Below are positions 7,708-16,270 of a DNA stretch of 64,000 nucleotides, piece after piece. The stretch is from Natronorubrum sulfidifaciens JCM 14089 (GTDB lineage Archaea > Halobacteriota > Halobacteria > Halobacteriales > Natrialbaceae). The stretch's first letter is position 1; each line of letters begins with the position of its first letter. The position numbers were made by a program, and so were the translations under genes. The stretch is from positions 62,001-126,000 of the forward strand of contig NZ_AOHX01000037.1 in the NCBI RefSeq assembly GCF_000337735.1, read 5' to 3'. Below the pieces are notes generated by a model. That model was not told the origin of the DNA. It saw only the letters and a program-made list of their open reading frames with translations, and did no database searches.

Positions 7708-9192
7708 TCAGTCCTCGTTTGCGGCTCGGAGCACGTCCGGGACCCAGCCCTGATTCGGATCGTCCGTTTTTTTCATCCACCCGATGAGTCGCTCTCGAAG
7801 ATCCCGTCGAACGTCCGTATAGCCCGGGTGGTCGATTAGATTTTGGAGTTCGGCGGGATCGGCCTCGAGATCGTACAGTTCGTCGATATCCGGCCCGTTG
7901 TAGACGTACTTGTATCGCGCTGTGCGGACCATTCGCTGGGTGTAGAGGCCGAACTCGTCGCCGTGGTACTGGGCGAAGACGGCGGTGGGCCACGTCGCCG
8001 GCACCTGCTCGGAGTCGCCGCCGGACTCGAGCAAGGGCACGATGCACCGAGCGTCGAAGGCGTCCGGGACCGCCACGTCACCGATCTCGAGGAACGTCGC
8101 CGCGAGGTCGTGGAGATGAACGGGAGCGTCACAGACCGATCCCGGGTCGGTGACGCCGGGCCAGCGAACCTGCAGCGGGATTCGATAGGTGTCGTCGTAC
8201 ATCAGCGGTCCCTTGTTGAACTGTCGGTGGCCGCCGGCGAAGTCGCCGTGATCCGAGGCGTGGACGACGACCGTCTCCTCGGCGAGGCCGTTTCGCTCGA
8301 GCGCCTCGAGCACGCGCTCGAGTTGGTCGTCGAGCATCGTCACGAAGCCCCAGTACTTCGCGATGGCTTCAGCCCAGAGCTCCCAGTCGAATCCGGTGAC
8401 GCCGCGATAGGAGAGGTAGTTTTCATGCACCCGTGGTTTCCCGTCGTAGGTCTCGGCGTAGCTTTCGGGGCGCTCGATCTCGTCGGGATCGTACATCGAG
8501 GCGTACGGCTCGGGGACGACGTAGGGATGGTGGGGCCCGTAGAAATCGGCTCGGTGGAAAAACGGCTCGTCTCGGTCGCGCTCGGCGTGGGCGTCGATCG
8601 CCTCGATCGTTTTCTCGGCGAGAAACCAGGCGCGGGTCTCTTTGACGTCGATCGGCGTTTTCGCCGCGACGAACGTTCCCTCGGTGCTGTCTCGCGGGTT
8701 CGTTCCCGTGTAGATCTCCTCCTCGAGTTCGACCGCTTTGATCGGCTCGCCGCGCTCACGGCGATACTCGCGGAACGCGTCGTCGATGTCGTCGTGGTGG
8801 ACGTCACTGCCGCCGAGATACGAGAAACCGAACTCCTCGGGGGTCTGGTCGCGGCCGACGTGCCACTTGCCGACGTAGCTCAGATCGTAGCCGTGTTCGG
8901 CCAACTGTTCGGAGAACGTGGGGTGGTCGGACGGAAGGTTCGGCTGAATCGAGTCGGCCTCGTGGCTGTTGTTCAACATTCCGTGACTGTGCGGATACCG
9001 GCCGGTCAGCAACGATGCGCGGGCGCTCGTACAGATGCTGATCGGCGTAAACGCGTGTGTAAAGCGCATCCCCTCGCTCGAGAGCCGATCCATCGTCGGC
9101 GTCTCGACGGGCGGCCCCTCGGGCGCGCTACAGTCGTATCGTTCCTGATCGGTGAGCACAAAGAGGACGTTCGGGCGATCGGCGTCGGCCAT
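7708..9192 (-). CDS. sulfatase family hydrolase
   Basis: An alkaline-phosphatase-superfamily sulfatase of 494 residues. Metal ligands are visible in LFVLTDQ (Asp15, Gln16) and in the later DHGDFAGGH block. The formylglycine region is C54-T-S-A-R58 followed by ASLLTGRYPHSHG, a Cys-type site with Ser where Pro or Ala is more usual. The ATG at 9192 is preferred, because longer readings run into hisS. There is no signal peptide, so the enzyme is probably cytoplasmic. It is convergent with the JAMM gene and lies downstream of hisS on the same strand. The substrate is unknown; choline- or aryl-sulfate are examples only. Confidence 0.9.
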   Translation of the reverse strand: MADADRPNVLFVLTDQERYDCSAPEGPPVETPTMDRLSSEGMRFTHAFTPISICTSARASLLTGRYPHSHGMLNNSHEADSIQPNLPSDHPTFSEQLAEHGYDLSYVGKWHVGRDQTPEEFGFSYLGGSDVHHDDIDDAFREYRRERGEPIKAVELEEEIYTGTNPRDSTEGTFVAAKTPIDVKETRAWFLAEKTIEAIDAHAERDRDEPFFHRADFYGPHHPYVVPEPYASMYDPDEIERPESYAETYDGKPRVHENYLSYRGVTGFDWELWAEAIAKYWGFVTMLDDQLERVLEALERNGLAEETVVVHASDHGDFAGGHRQFNKGPLMYDDTYRIPLQVRWPGVTDPGSVCDAPVHLHDLAATFLEIGDVAVPDAFDARCIVPLLESGGDSEQVPATWPTAVFAQYHGDEFGLYTQRMVRTARYKYVYNGPDIDELYDLEADPAELQNLIDHPGYTDVRRDLRERLIGWMKKTDDPNQGWVPDVLRAANED

Positions 9193-9259
9193 CGGGGGTC
9201 GTACACCGACGCCGTAGTTAATGCTGGGGCCTGCTTCGGGCCGCGTTACATCATCGCGC

Positions 9260-10558
9260 TCACTCGAGGTCGTCGAACGTCGGCCGCTCGAGGTCGCCGG
9301 GGAACGAGTCAACTGGAACCTGCGCTTGGTCGCCGGATTCCATGTCTTTGATCGTGACCTCGTCGTTCTCTAAGTCCTGCTCGCCGACGATAACGACCGT
9401 CTCGGCGTTGATCGAGTCGGCGTAGTTGAGTTGTGCGCCAAAGGAGCGACCGGCGACATCGGTTTCGACGACGTGGCCACGGTCGCGGAGGTCGCGGACA
9501 ATCCGGGCCGCCTCGGGCCGCGTGTCGCCGATCTGGAGGACGTAGTAGTCGGTCGTCACTTCCTCTTCGGGCCAGACGCCCGCGCGCTGCATCAGGAGGG
9601 GCAGGGTCGCGTGGCCCGGTGCGACGCCGACCGCGGGCGTCGGCTGGCCGCCGAAGCCTTCGATGAGGTCGTCGTAACGGCCGCCGCCGAAGATCGACCG
9701 CGAGACCTCGCCCGCGGAGTCGAAACACTCGAAGACGACGCCGGTGTAGTAATCGAGTCCGCGCGCGGTCTCGAGGGAGATCGTACAGTACTCACGCGCG
9801 CCGAAGTCCTCAGCGGCCTCGAGGACGTTCTGGAGGTTCTCGACGGCTGCCGTGACGCGCTCGGTGTCGGCAAAGGCCTTGACTTCCTCGAGGTCGCCGC
9901 CGGCGATGAGGTCGTCGAATTCGACGGCCTGATCCGCCGAGAGGCCGGCCCCGATCAGCAGGTCGTGGTACTCGACCTGAGAGATCTTGTCACTCTTATC
10001 GACTGCGCGGATGGCCGCCTCGGTATCGACGTCGGCCTCGTAGCTCTCGAGGACGCCCTCCAGAATGTCTCGGTGGGAGATGCGGAACTCGAAGTGCTCG
10101 CCGGTCAGCCCCAACCCAGTCAGTGCGTCGGCGGCCCAAGCGAGGATTTCGGCGTCGGCTTCAGGCTCCTCGGAGCCGAAGATGTCGACGTTGGTCTGGT
10201 AGAACTCCCGCTGGCGGCCCTGCTGGACCTGCTCGTAGCGCCAGAACGGCCGCGTCGAGAACCACTTGATCGGCTTCGAAAGTGCCTGCTGTTTGGCGAC
10301 GACCATCCGTGCGACCGTCGGCGTCAGCTCCGGGGTCAGCGTGACATGTCGGCCACCCTGATCCTCGAACGAGTAGAGTTCGTCGACGATGTCGTCACCG
10401 CTTTTGTCAGTCCACATCTCTGCCCGCTCGAGTGCGGGGGTGCCGATCTCGCGGAAGCCGTAGCTGCGGGCAGTGTCCTCTAAGGTGTCGATGGTCGCCC
10501 GTCTGGCGGCCATCTCTCCGGGATAGAAGTCACGAAAACCCTTGATGCCGTCGTACAT
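9260..10558 (-). CDS. hisS: histidyl-tRNA synthetase
   Basis: Charges tRNA-His with histidine. The 432-residue protein starts MYDGIKGFRDFYP and has the class II motifs in order: motif 1 in the N-terminal third, motif 2 as FWRYEQVQQGRQREFYQTN (about residues 105-124), the His-specific LETARGLDYYTGVVFE block, and motif 3 as GGGRYDDLIEGFGG. A compact anticodon-binding domain follows (YYVLQIGDTRPEAARIVRDL to the end). The length is normal for the family. A sulfatase gene follows on the same strand after 67 bases. Confidence 0.97.
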   Translation of the reverse strand: MYDGIKGFRDFYPGEMAARRATIDTLEDTARSYGFREIGTPALERAEMWTDKSGDDIVDELYSFEDQGGRHVTLTPELTPTVARMVVAKQQALSKPIKWFSTRPFWRYEQVQQGRQREFYQTNVDIFGSEEPEADAEILAWAADALTGLGLTGEHFEFRISHRDILEGVLESYEADVDTEAAIRAVDKSDKISQVEYHDLLIGAGLSADQAVEFDDLIAGGDLEEVKAFADTERVTAAVENLQNVLEAAEDFGAREYCTISLETARGLDYYTGVVFECFDSAGEVSRSIFGGGRYDDLIEGFGGQPTPAVGVAPGHATLPLLMQRAGVWPEEEVTTDYYVLQIGDTRPEAARIVRDLRDRGHVVETDVAGRSFGAQLNYADSINAETVVIVGEQDLENDEVTIKDMESGDQAQVPVDSFPGDLERPTFDDLE

Positions 10559-10644
10559 GACCCAGTATTGGTGGACGGCGAACTTCTATCCTGTTATTTA
10601 CTGCGTGGTGGGCGCCCGTCGCCCAGTGCGTGGCCGCGTCTCGC

Positions 10645-11241
10645 TCAGCCGCGGTGGACGCCGGTCACGTACGTCTGGTCGTGGTCCGGGAACAGATCAC
10701 CGATCGCTGCTGGCCCGTCTTCATCGGCGATAAGCGCCCGCAGTTCCGCCTCGTAGTCGGCCCGATCGATCTCCTCGCTCGGGCCGGCAATCACCTCGAG
10801 TCGATCCTCGACCAACCGGTCGACGGCGGTGCGACCGAATCCCGACAGCGGTGCGATGTAGTCGATGTCGTGGCGGTCCTCGAGGCTTTGGGCCTGCGCT
10901 CTCGAGACCGTCGGGACGCGGTCGTCGCGTCGGGTGCCGTCGGCGATGGCGTCGAACTCTCGCTGAGCCAGTCGCTCGAGGGCGTGGAGGTGGATCTGCT
11001 GGATGCCGTTTCGCGGGAAGCCGTCCGCTCGAATGCGGTCGACGGCGTCGTGAGCGACGTCGGGGTCCAACTCGAGTCGGTCGAACGCGAAGTCGATGGC
11101 GTCGGCGGTCTCGCGGGCGTGTTTCCAGTCGTCGCTGATGCCGAAGTGGGCCGTGACGAGCGTTACGTCGTAGAACTCCTCCAAGAGAAGGGCCGCGAGC
11201 GTCGAATCCTTGCCGCCGCTGTAGAGAACGCCGAGCTCCAT
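10645..11241 (-). CDS. PP-loop superfamily ATPase (tRNA/thiolation or diphthamide-type)
   Basis: Adenylating enzyme of the PP-loop family with the motif SGGKDST at residues 8-14 and 198 residues in total. Later blocks LVTAHFG, AIADGTRRDDRVPT and YIAPLSGFGR resemble the ATP-pyrophosphatase fold of archaeal diphthamide-synthase-like and alpha-hydrolase proteins. The target is not evident. Its ATG overlaps the stop of the upstream PDCD5-like gene (TAATG), so the two are co-translated. That coupling, together with the S19e gene just upstream, suggests a translation-related role. Confidence 0.82.
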   Translation of the reverse strand: MELGVLYSGGKDSTLAALLLEEFYDVTLVTAHFGISDDWKHARETADAIDFAFDRLELDPDVAHDAVDRIRADGFPRNGIQQIHLHALERLAQREFDAIADGTRRDDRVPTVSRAQAQSLEDRHDIDYIAPLSGFGRTAVDRLVEDRLEVIAGPSEEIDRADYEAELRALIADEDGPAAIGDLFPDHDQTYVTGVHRG

Positions 11242-11591
11242 TAGCGGCGCTTGATGTCGAAGCTCTTCGAGTCGGGTTTGAGCTCTTGGAGGAGCTGTTT
11301 CATCTTGTCGTCGTCGATCTTCCCCTGAATGCGACCGCTGCGGGCGAGTGTGACGACCTGTCGTTCGACCTGTTCGCCGAACTGCGGCTTACTCATCTTG
11401 ACCGTGTTGAGCCGCTTGCGAGCCTCGTCGGTCAGGTGCTGGCGTAGGACGGCTTGCTTTTGAGCTTCGGCCTGTTGCTGGGCCGCCTCCTGGGAGGCAC
11501 CGCCTTGCTGGCCCTCTGCCTGTTCTTGGAGCTGTTCCATCTTCTTCTGACGGAGTTCCTCGAGTTTCTCCTCGTCGGGTGAACCACTCAT
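11241..11591 (-). CDS. PDCD5-family DNA-binding protein
   Basis: Small basic/acidic helical protein of the PDCD5/TFAR19 family, 116 residues. An N-terminal Gln-rich helix ([16 protein letters not shown], about 17-35) precedes the conserved core [17 protein letters not shown] and [22 protein letters not shown]. Archaeal members are annotated as DNA-binding proteins, and their physiological role is unclear. The start at 11591 ([13 protein letters not shown]) is the usual family start. Its gene sits between S19e and the PP-loop ATPase on the same strand, an order common in archaea. Confidence 0.92.
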   Translation of the reverse strand: MSGSPDEEKLEELRQKKMEQLQEQAEGQQGGASQEAAQQQAEAQKQAVLRQHLTDEARKRLNTVKMSKPQFGEQVERQVVTLARSGRIQGKIDDDKMKQLLQELKPDSKSFDIKRR

Positions 11592-11694
11592 AGCTACACA
11601 CATCTACCGTCGCACGGCGGAAAATGATTACGGACGACAGTGAGCTACTGACGGCTCTCTGCGGTTGTGTCGGCGAGAAAACTGGATTCGTCGC

Positions 11695-12150
11695 TTACGC
11701 GTAGCGCTCGAGTTCCGGACGGTCGAGCTCTTCGAGAACGGCACCGGCGGTGTCGTCGAGCAGGCTGCGTCCTTCGGGCGTGATACGGCGACCCTCACCC
11801 TCTGCAGTCTCGACGAGGTCTTCCGCTTCGAGCTGCTGGAGGAGCGTTCGGATCAGGTTCTTCGAGCCGTCTGCGCGCTTGTCGGGGGCGACCTGATACC
11901 GGTTCGAACCGTTCTTGCCGCCGCCGTACTCCGTCGAGAGTCGCTCGACGCCAACGGGGCCGCGGTCTGCGACCTTGCGCAGGAGACTTGCGGCGCGAGT
12001 TGCCCAGAAGTCTTCCTGTTCCGGTGGGAGTTCGCGGTCGACACCGGTCTTTACGAACTTGCCCCAGTCGGGTTCGTCGAGTCGGTCCTCGAGCTCGTCG
12101 GCGAGCGCCTCGATGAGGTCGTCCGCCGGAACGTCGTACATCGTAGCCAT
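11695..12150 (-). CDS. rps19e: 30S ribosomal protein S19e
   Basis: Small-subunit ribosomal protein found in archaea and eukaryotes. The 151 residues begin MATMYDVPADDLIEAL, with conserved blocks KTGVDRELPPEQEDFW, RAASLLRKVADRGPVGVERL, GGGKNGSNRYQVAPDK and RRITPEGRSLLD. The start at 12150 is supported by a TATA-like ATTTAA centred about 27 bases upstream; the ORF itself is open further back to 12402. It is probably first in the S19e-PDCD5-PP-loop unit, with about 100 bases before the next gene. Confidence 0.96.
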   Translation of the reverse strand: MATMYDVPADDLIEALADELEDRLDEPDWGKFVKTGVDRELPPEQEDFWATRAASLLRKVADRGPVGVERLSTEYGGGKNGSNRYQVAPDKRADGSKNLIRTLLQQLEAEDLVETAEGEGRRITPEGRSLLDDTAGAVLEELDRPELERYA

Positions 12151-12174
12151 TGGCGTGTGGTTCCCGTCCGCGGC

Positions 12175-12180
12175 ATTTAA
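12175..12180 (-). promoter_or_regulatory. TATA-like box of rps19e
   Basis: On the minus strand TTAAAT is centred about 27 bases before the rps19e ATG at 12150, consistent with a leaderless transcript. Confidence 0.5.
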
Positions 12181-12271
12181 GAGCATCGTATCGCCGTCGG
12201 AATCCGTGTCGCACACCCACATCCACCACTCGGCCCGCATCGTTTTTCGCGCTCGAGTCGAAACGGGGTGC

Positions 12272-13159
12272 ATGGACGAACGCGCCGCCCTGGCGCTCTT
12301 AGCGCGCGAACTCGAGTTTGCCGGCGACGACGCCGCCATCATCGACGGGCTCGTAATCACGACGGATATGCTCCACGATCGGACGGACTTCCCCGACGGC
12401 ACGACCCGCTACACGGCGGGCTGGCGAGCCGTCGGCGCGTCGCTGTCGGACGTGGCTGCGATGGGGGCGGAGGCGACCGCGACCGTCGCCGCCTACGCCG
12501 CCCCCGAGTTCGATCCCGAGGAACTGCTCGGCTTCGTCCGTGGCGCACGCGATGTCTGTGAACGTGTCGACGCGAACTACGTCGGCGGTGATCTCGACGG
12601 ACACGACGAGTTTACCGTGACGACGACGGCCATCGGCCACACCGACGCCCCCGTTCCGCGCAGCGGCGCTCGAGCCGGTGATCTCGTCTGTGTCACCGGG
12701 ACACTCGGGCGCAGCGCCGCTGCACTCGAGTTCTTCGAACGTGGCGATGCTGCCGCCCTCGAGCGGGCAAACGAACTGTTCCGCTTCGAGCCACGCGTCG
12801 CGGCCGGGCGGACACTTGCCCCCCACGCGACGGCGATGATGGACTCGAGTGACGGCCTCGCCCGGTCGCTGCACCAACTTGCCGACGCCAGCGACTGTGG
12901 CTTTGCGATCGAGTCCGACTCGGTGCCGATCGCTGCCGCCCTCCATGAGGTCGCAACTGACGGGGACGTACTCGAGCGAGCGACAACGTTCGGCGAGGAC
13001 TTCGAACTCGTCGTCACGCTACCCGAATCGGCACTCGAGGCCGTGCAGGCAGCGCTCGATGTCGATCTCACGGTACTCGGGCAAGTCACGGCCGCCGACC
13101 ACGGCATTACACTCGACGGCGAGCCACTCGCGGATCGGGGCTTCACTCACGGTGAGTAG
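12272..13159 (+). CDS. thiL: thiamine-monophosphate kinase
   Basis: Phosphorylates thiamine monophosphate to thiamine diphosphate, the last step of cofactor synthesis. The 295-residue protein shows the PurM-like order: GDDAA at 18-22, TTDMLHDRTDFP, WRAVGASLSDVAAMGA, the GGDLDG metal/nucleotide loop, a TGTLGRSAAAL linker, and the C-terminal MDSSDGLARSL block. The ATG at 12272 gives the expected N-terminus. It is divergent from rps19e. No TPP riboswitch is visible upstream. Confidence 0.93.
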   Translation: MDERAALALLARELEFAGDDAAIIDGLVITTDMLHDRTDFPDGTTRYTAGWRAVGASLSDVAAMGAEATATVAAYAAPEFDPEELLGFVRGARDVCERVDANYVGGDLDGHDEFTVTTTAIGHTDAPVPRSGARAGDLVCVTGTLGRSAAALEFFERGDAAALERANELFRFEPRVAAGRTLAPHATAMMDSSDGLARSLHQLADASDCGFAIESDSVPIAAALHEVATDGDVLERATTFGEDFELVVTLPESALEAVQAALDVDLTVLGQVTAADHGITLDGEPLADRGFTHGE

Positions 13160-13266
13160 CTCCAGTGGGTGTGTGATCGTTACTAGCACTCCGTCACGCG
13201 TCGCCGTCCGAGCCGAACCGGACAACCGCGATCGGTTCGACTCGCAAATGCAGGCGTGACGAACTA

Positions 13267-14427
13267 CTAGATGACCTCGAGTGGCACCGGCATGAAACAG
13301 AGCAGTCCGAGGCCGAACGTGATGAGGCCGATGACGACTCGTGAGGTGCCAAGTTCCTCTTCGGTGACCGGATGTGCTGCGCCTGCCGAGGCGAGCACCA
13401 TCGCCAGCAGGCCCCAGAACACCCAGATGAACACCGTCTGGAGGCCGTAGCCGCCGATGTAGTAGAGGTATGCGGCGAGCCCAAACAACACGGCCGGCAC
13501 GAGTGCGCCGATTGTCTCGTAGAACTCGCCGGTCATCGCTCGCAGGATGTGGCCACCATCGAGTTGGCCGACGGGGATCAGGTTGAGGAACGTGACGAAC
13601 ATCCCGACCCAGGCACCGATAACGACTGGGTTGACGTTTCGCGTCGGATCGTCACCGTACAGCGGCTGATCGACCGCCATCGCGAGCAACTCGAGCAGCG
13701 GTGGGATGCCGAGTCGAACCCCGCCACCCTCCGCTTGCTGGGCAATTGATTCCGGGACGGTCACCGGGGGCAGATGGAGGCCGATAATGGCGACGGCCAC
13801 CGTCGCGACCAGCCCGGCTAACGGGCCGGCGACGCCGATATCGAACAGGGCCTTCCGGTTTGGCATTCGTCCCTTCAGCTTGATCACTGCGCCCATCGTC
13901 CCGATGATCGTCGGGATAGGGAGGAAATACGGCAACGAGGCGTCGACCTCGTGGTACCGACTCATCACGTAGTGGCCGAGTTCGTGAATCCCGAGCACCG
14001 AGAGGATCGCGAGCGAAAACGGCCAGGCGTGGAGCACCTCGAGTGGGTTGGCGAACGGATCGATCGACGGATACCACCACAGGGCGCCGACGAACAGCGT
14101 CGAGAACACGGTCGCGACGAACAGGAGAATGTTCGTCCACGGAATCGTGTCGATGCCAATGCTCACCGGCTCGGCGACGAGGACGTACTCGCCGTACCGT
14201 GTCGTCAACTGTGGTTCGTACCCCGCCTGTCGAAACGCCGGCCACAGCTCACGCATCACCCGTTCGGGATGGGTCCGCGGATCGCCGTAGTACACCAGCT
14301 GATCGCCCTCGGTTCGAACCTCATAGACCGTAAACACCGACTCGACGTGCTCGAGCGGCGGGCCGTCCTCGAGTGACGGCCGGTCCGCCCGCGACGAACC
14401 GAACCCGGACGAATCGACGTCATCCAT
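13267..14427 (-). CDS. site-2 protease family (M50) membrane metalloprotease
   Basis: Intramembrane zinc protease of 386 residues. An N-terminal soluble region of about 90 residues, rich in acidic residues, precedes the membrane core. The zinc motif HELGH is at residues 148-152, and the second ligand motif LDGGHIL lies near 295 between hydrophobic segments. About seven membrane segments are likely. Family members cut membrane-anchored regulators; the substrate here is unknown. The TATA-like TATAAA at 14453-14458 supports the ATG at 14427. A second, PDZ-containing M50 protease is encoded near 61 kb. Confidence 0.9.
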   Translation of the reverse strand: MDDVDSSGFGSSRADRPSLEDGPPLEHVESVFTVYEVRTEGDQLVYYGDPRTHPERVMRELWPAFRQAGYEPQLTTRYGEYVLVAEPVSIGIDTIPWTNILLFVATVFSTLFVGALWWYPSIDPFANPLEVLHAWPFSLAILSVLGIHELGHYVMSRYHEVDASLPYFLPIPTIIGTMGAVIKLKGRMPNRKALFDIGVAGPLAGLVATVAVAIIGLHLPPVTVPESIAQQAEGGGVRLGIPPLLELLAMAVDQPLYGDDPTRNVNPVVIGAWVGMFVTFLNLIPVGQLDGGHILRAMTGEFYETIGALVPAVLFGLAAYLYYIGGYGLQTVFIWVFWGLLAMVLASAGAAHPVTEEELGTSRVVIGLITFGLGLLCFMPVPLEVI

Positions 14428-14452
14428 TGTTCGTTACTCAGAGCTCACGGCG

Positions 14453-14458
14453 TATAAA
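14453..14458 (-). promoter_or_regulatory. TATA-like box of the M50 protease
   Basis: The minus-strand TTTATA is centred about 28 bases before the ATG at 14427. Confidence 0.5.
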
Positions 14459-14661
14459 TCGACTGCGTCGGCGCTGGACTGCGCCTGTCAGAAACCGCGA
14501 GCCACCGGGACTTGCGTCGAACGGTTATCGCTGCCGTCGACGGGCCGTCCAACGTGGGCAATCGGCTCTCGACGGCTGACCGGCAGGACGGCGGGAGACG
14601 ATGGGGGAGAAAACGGTGTGCCGGATGGCGTGGTCGGACGCGCCGGCACGGGAGAGGCCGA

Positions 14662-14901
14662 TTACGCCGGCTCGACACGCCACGTGGTCGCGCTCGTGTA
14701 CGACCACTTCTCGATCTCGAGGTCGGTTGCTGACTCCGAGAGTTTGACCATCAGCGCGCCGATCTCTTTGGGGGACATCCCGACCTCGTCCGCGATGAAC
14801 TTGCCTTTGAAGTACAGTTCACCGTCTGCTGCGCGGTTGCGCAGGTAGCGCTTCAGGCGGTGTTCCTTGCTTTCCGTGGAGGGGTGGGCTGTGGTGCTCA
14901 T
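14662..14901 (-). CDS. conserved small haloarchaeal protein (DUF7123-like)
   Basis: A 79-residue protein recognised from memory as a conserved haloarchaeal family (DUF7123). The order is KEHRLKRYLRNRA, GELYFKGKFIADEVGMSPKEIGALM and LEIEKWSYTSATTWRV. The middle part looks like a winged-helix DNA-binding fold (a helix, then ADEVGMSPKEIG as helix-turn-helix, then a beta hairpin), so a transcription factor role is plausible but untested. A TATA-like TTATAA lies about 30 bases upstream of the ATG at 14901. Confidence 0.8.
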   Translation of the reverse strand: MSTTAHPSTESKEHRLKRYLRNRAADGELYFKGKFIADEVGMSPKEIGALMVKLSESATDLEIEKWSYTSATTWRVEPA

Positions 14902-15228
14902 CGACAGTCGTTCGTTGTGGGGGAGATCTGTTATAAAGGGCGGATGGTTAGCCGCGTTTCGTTTGTGTTCAACGATTTGGGGGGTACCCGTTGTTTCAGC
15001 CGCATTTATCCTATCGGTTATGACTGTTTCAAAAACAGCGAGACGTTTTATAACCGTTCCAGATTTATTATTTCCAATGGGTCATATGTGGTTAATACTC
15101 AGTCTTTTCTACCGGCGGTATACAATATTTTGAAATATGAGTGCCTGAATATATCGTCTGACTGGCCGAATCGACGTGGGTCGACAGCGAGCGATGCTCG
15201 GGGCGGTCACGTTGTACGACCCGTCTCA
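14902..15228. other. AT-rich intergenic region
   Basis: No credible gene is present. Roughly 14950-15160 is clearly richer in A+T than the surroundings, with phrases such as TTTATTATTTCC and ATATCG. A six-base-stem hairpin, CTGTTT-CAA-AAACAG, lies at 15024-15038. The minus-strand promoter of the DUF7123-like gene is at the left edge. The long plus-strand ORF that crosses this region is a shadow of moaE. Confidence 0.6.
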
Positions 15229-15301
15229 TACTGTCGGACAACAGTCAGTGAGACGTCAGTCGCACATTCGCGGCCGATCTTCGAATCGTGCCGTCCGACA
15301 G
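15229..15301 (+). repeat. dispersed palindromic element, copy A
   Basis: Begins TACTGTCGGACA and ends CCGTCCGACAG, with imperfect inverted arms. The centre (AGTCAGTGAGACGTC, then CGCGGCCGATCTTCGAATCGTG) matches copy C nearly base for base. It ends two bases before the moaE stop codon, that is, immediately 3' of moaE. Two other copies lie at 58064 and 58927 in the same orientation. Confidence 0.85.
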
Positions 15302-15303
15302 CC

Positions 15304-16131
15304 TCAGGATCGGTCGTGCACCCAGAACTCGTCGTCGACTGTGACCTCTTTTTTGAACAGCGGAACCTCGTCTTTCAGCCGATTGATGCCGTCTTCGACG
15401 GTTCGAAACGCCTCCTCGCGGTGGCCGGCGAGGACCACGACAAAGACGATGTCTTCGCCGTCCTCGACGATGCCAGTCCGGTGGTAGAGTTCGACCTCGA
15501 GCACGCCCGCACGCGCCTCGAGATCCGTCTCGAGGGCCGCCATTCGCTCGTCGGCGACGCCCTCGTACTTCTCGAACTCGAGATATTGGGTGCGTGCGTC
15601 GTCCGGGTCGTCTTTTGCGCGCACTCGACCGGTGAAGGTCGCGATCGCGCCCGAGCGCTCCGCCGCCGGCGACCGTTTGACCCGGTCGACCAGCGACTCG
15701 AGAGTTTCGTGAGGGTCGGTCTCCTCGAGGGCGGCGACGACGGCCTCGACGTCGAGTTCGCCGGGTGTGTCGACGGCTTCGAGGACGTCGTCGTCATCGA
15801 CATCGCTCGAGCCCACGACGAGTTTCGGGTAGCGAAGGTCGTCGACGCCGACGACGACGGCGTAGTCACAGGTCGGCGTCAGTTGATCGAGCGCGTCCGC
15901 CACGTCCATTCCAGTTCCGGTGGCGGTCCAGTCGCCGTCGGCACCGAGGTCGTAGATGACATCGCCACCGACAGCCGTCGGTTCGTGGGCGTGCATCCCG
16001 TCTGCGATCGTCGCGTCGTATCTGACGACGCCGACACGGCCCGCCGCGGTGAGTCTGTCGATGGTTCGATCGACGACTTGCTCGAGTGTGTCGCCGCGTG
16101 CGCCGTGGTCGAGAATACCGAGTACGTGCAT
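15304..16131 (-). CDS. moaE: molybdopterin synthase catalytic subunit fused to a MobB-like domain
   Basis: Large subunit of molybdopterin synthase, which inserts sulfur into precursor Z during molybdenum cofactor synthesis. The C-terminal half (about residues 150-275) is MoaE: SGAIATFTGRVRAKDD, then YLEFEKYEGVADERM, LYHRTGIVEDGEDIVFVVV, GHREEAFRTVEDGINRLK and the catalytic Lys pair in VPLFKKEV. The N-terminal 140 residues resemble MobB (MHVLGILDHGARGDT), but the P-loop has lost its Lys, so GTP binding is doubtful. The ATG at 16131 is the family-like start. A palindromic repeat follows the stop directly. Confidence 0.92.
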   Translation of the reverse strand: MHVLGILDHGARGDTLEQVVDRTIDRLTAAGRVGVVRYDATIADGMHAHEPTAVGGDVIYDLGADGDWTATGTGMDVADALDQLTPTCDYAVVVGVDDLRYPKLVVGSSDVDDDDVLEAVDTPGELDVEAVVAALEETDPHETLESLVDRVKRSPAAERSGAIATFTGRVRAKDDPDDARTQYLEFEKYEGVADERMAALETDLEARAGVLEVELYHRTGIVEDGEDIVFVVVLAGHREEAFRTVEDGINRLKDEVPLFKKEVTVDDEFWVHDRS

Positions 16132-16270
16132 GACTGCAGTATGGTGACGTTGGACTTTGTAGCTGTCGACGGTCGGGACCGTTGGCGGGCAGGTCCTCTC
16201 GCCGGGGCAGCCGTGGGTAGGAGAACGTTGCACGTTCGCGGTGATGGGTCGGCGACACAGCGAATCGGTT

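Noticed and set aside
7843-9351. 502-codon plus-strand ORF opposite the sulfatase
   Set aside because: The minus strand encodes a full sulfatase with catalytic motifs. The plus-strand translation (repeated VVVDVT-like runs) is a shadow.
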